NCBI GenBank assembly: GCA_017544835.1
Contig: JAFYDI010000023.1
Location: 1-32,205, forward strand
DNA length: 32,205 nucleotides
Direction of reading: 5' to 3'
Source of the DNA: Lachnospiraceae bacterium
GTDB lineage: Bacteria; Bacillota; Clostridia; Lachnospirales; Lachnospiraceae
In this document: positions 31,838-32,205 of the stretch, one piece after another
Layout: each line of letters begins with the position of its first letter
Position numbering within the stretch: position 1 is the first letter of the stretch
Made by a program: the position numbers and the translations under genes
The notes under the pieces: generated by a model
Databases searched by the model: none
Told to the model about the DNA's origin: nothing
The model's input: the letters and a program-made list of their open reading frames with translations, nothing else

Positions 31838-32205
31838 GTGAAGAACTTCGCATCACTTATAGTAATATTTGCCGGAGCGGCACTTTTAATCTATATTTTT
31901 CAACAAGTACTCATACTTATTAATTGCGCAGGCAAGACCATAGCAACACTCGACCACACGGAAGAACGTTACGAGCGAGACTTAAATGCCAGAGGCGCCC
32001 TGCACAAATATTACGTAGGCATATACCGATACAAAGTCGGCGACACCACATACGTTACCGAGGCCATGCGTTACAAGAACGACCCGGGGCTATTTGAAAT
32101 CGAGAAGCCGCGAAAGGTTCGATACAATGTGGTCAAGCCCGAGATAGCCTTTATAAACGGCAGAAGATGTAAAGAAAGATTTAAATTCACAAGCTCTGAG
32201 GATTA
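31838..32205 (+). CDS. Small membrane protein, DUF3592-like, cut by window end
   Basis: An ORF from GTG 31838, with GGAGGTG 7 nt upstream, to the window edge (at least 122 residues). One N-terminal TM helix (LIVIFAGAALLIYIFQQVLI) is followed by an outer beta-rich region (YYVGIYRYKVGDTTYVTEAM, then KVRYNVVKPEIAFINGR). The pattern of a GxxY strand pair followed by VRYN-x-P resembles DUF3592-type proteins. The final two bases are TA, so the next base would decide between a stop and continuation. It diverges from the sigma operon. Confidence 0.65.
   Translation, partial: MKNFASLIVIFAGAALLIYIFQQVLILINCAGKTIATLDHTEERYERDLNARGALHKYYVGIYRYKVGDTTYVTEAMRYKNDPGLFEIEKPRKVRYNVVKPEIAFINGRRCKERFKFTSSED

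Overview
The window looks like chromosomal DNA from a motile Gram-positive anaerobe of the Clostridia, most likely Lachnospiraceae (inferred from protein style, not proven). The support is: lipoprotein signal peptides, a membrane-anchored GH25 muramidase, sigma-A promoters with extended -10 boxes, strong AGGAGG-type ribosome binding sites, many hybrid two-component proteins, an MCP, a FliB-type lysine methylase and several small proteins of the kind common in gut Clostridia. I see no rRNA, tRNA, CRISPR array, insertion sequence or prophage. No gene-free stretch exceeds 300 bases.

Region 1 (about 1-12.2 kb, all on +) is a run of short housekeeping and accessory genes. They are a Nudix hydrolase, an iron-sulfur flavoprotein with a flavin reductase, an XRE regulator fused to a SpoT/MESH1-like alarmone hydrolase domain, TcdA, a six-TM MCP without HAMP, a FliB-family methylase, an SGNH hydrolase, an SDR, a decayed GNAT acetyltransferase, an HD protein, and a rhodanese-TtcA fusion followed by a small four-cysteine protein. 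Several conserved small proteins of unknown function lie between them.

Region 2 (12.2-19.3 kb) is a dedicated sensory module. A stand-alone HPt protein diverges from a four-gene operon: REC-HD-GYP c-di-GMP phosphodiesterase, pseudo-receiver-REC protein, a 1008-residue hybrid kinase (sensor, HisKA, HATPase, REC, HPt, REC) and a solute-binding lipoprotein whose start overlaps the kinase stop. There is no ABC permease, so the binding protein is probably the ligand-sensing partner of the kinase.

Region 3 (19.4-23.6 kb) begins with a translationally coupled trio: an HSL-type esterase, a condensation-domain-like acyltransferase and a zinc-ribbon membrane protein. Two small membrane proteins and a lipoprotein follow. 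Region 4 (23.6-25.4 kb) holds a small membrane protein divergent from a GH25 muramidase, with overlapping extended -10 promoters.

Region 5 (25.4-28.4 kb) is a WYL-domain regulator flanked by two diverged paralogs of an uncharacterised cysteine-containing family. One paralog is divergent and has a consensus promoter framed by an inverted repeat; the other is 1 nt downstream of the regulator.

Region 6 (28.4-31.7 kb, -) is an ECF sigma factor, its membrane anti-sigma factor and a YfbK-type VWA lipoprotein. Two matching promoters (CCCATAAA-N16-CGTATC on -) precede the sigma gene and the VWA gene, indicating autoregulation. The window ends inside a small membrane protein gene.
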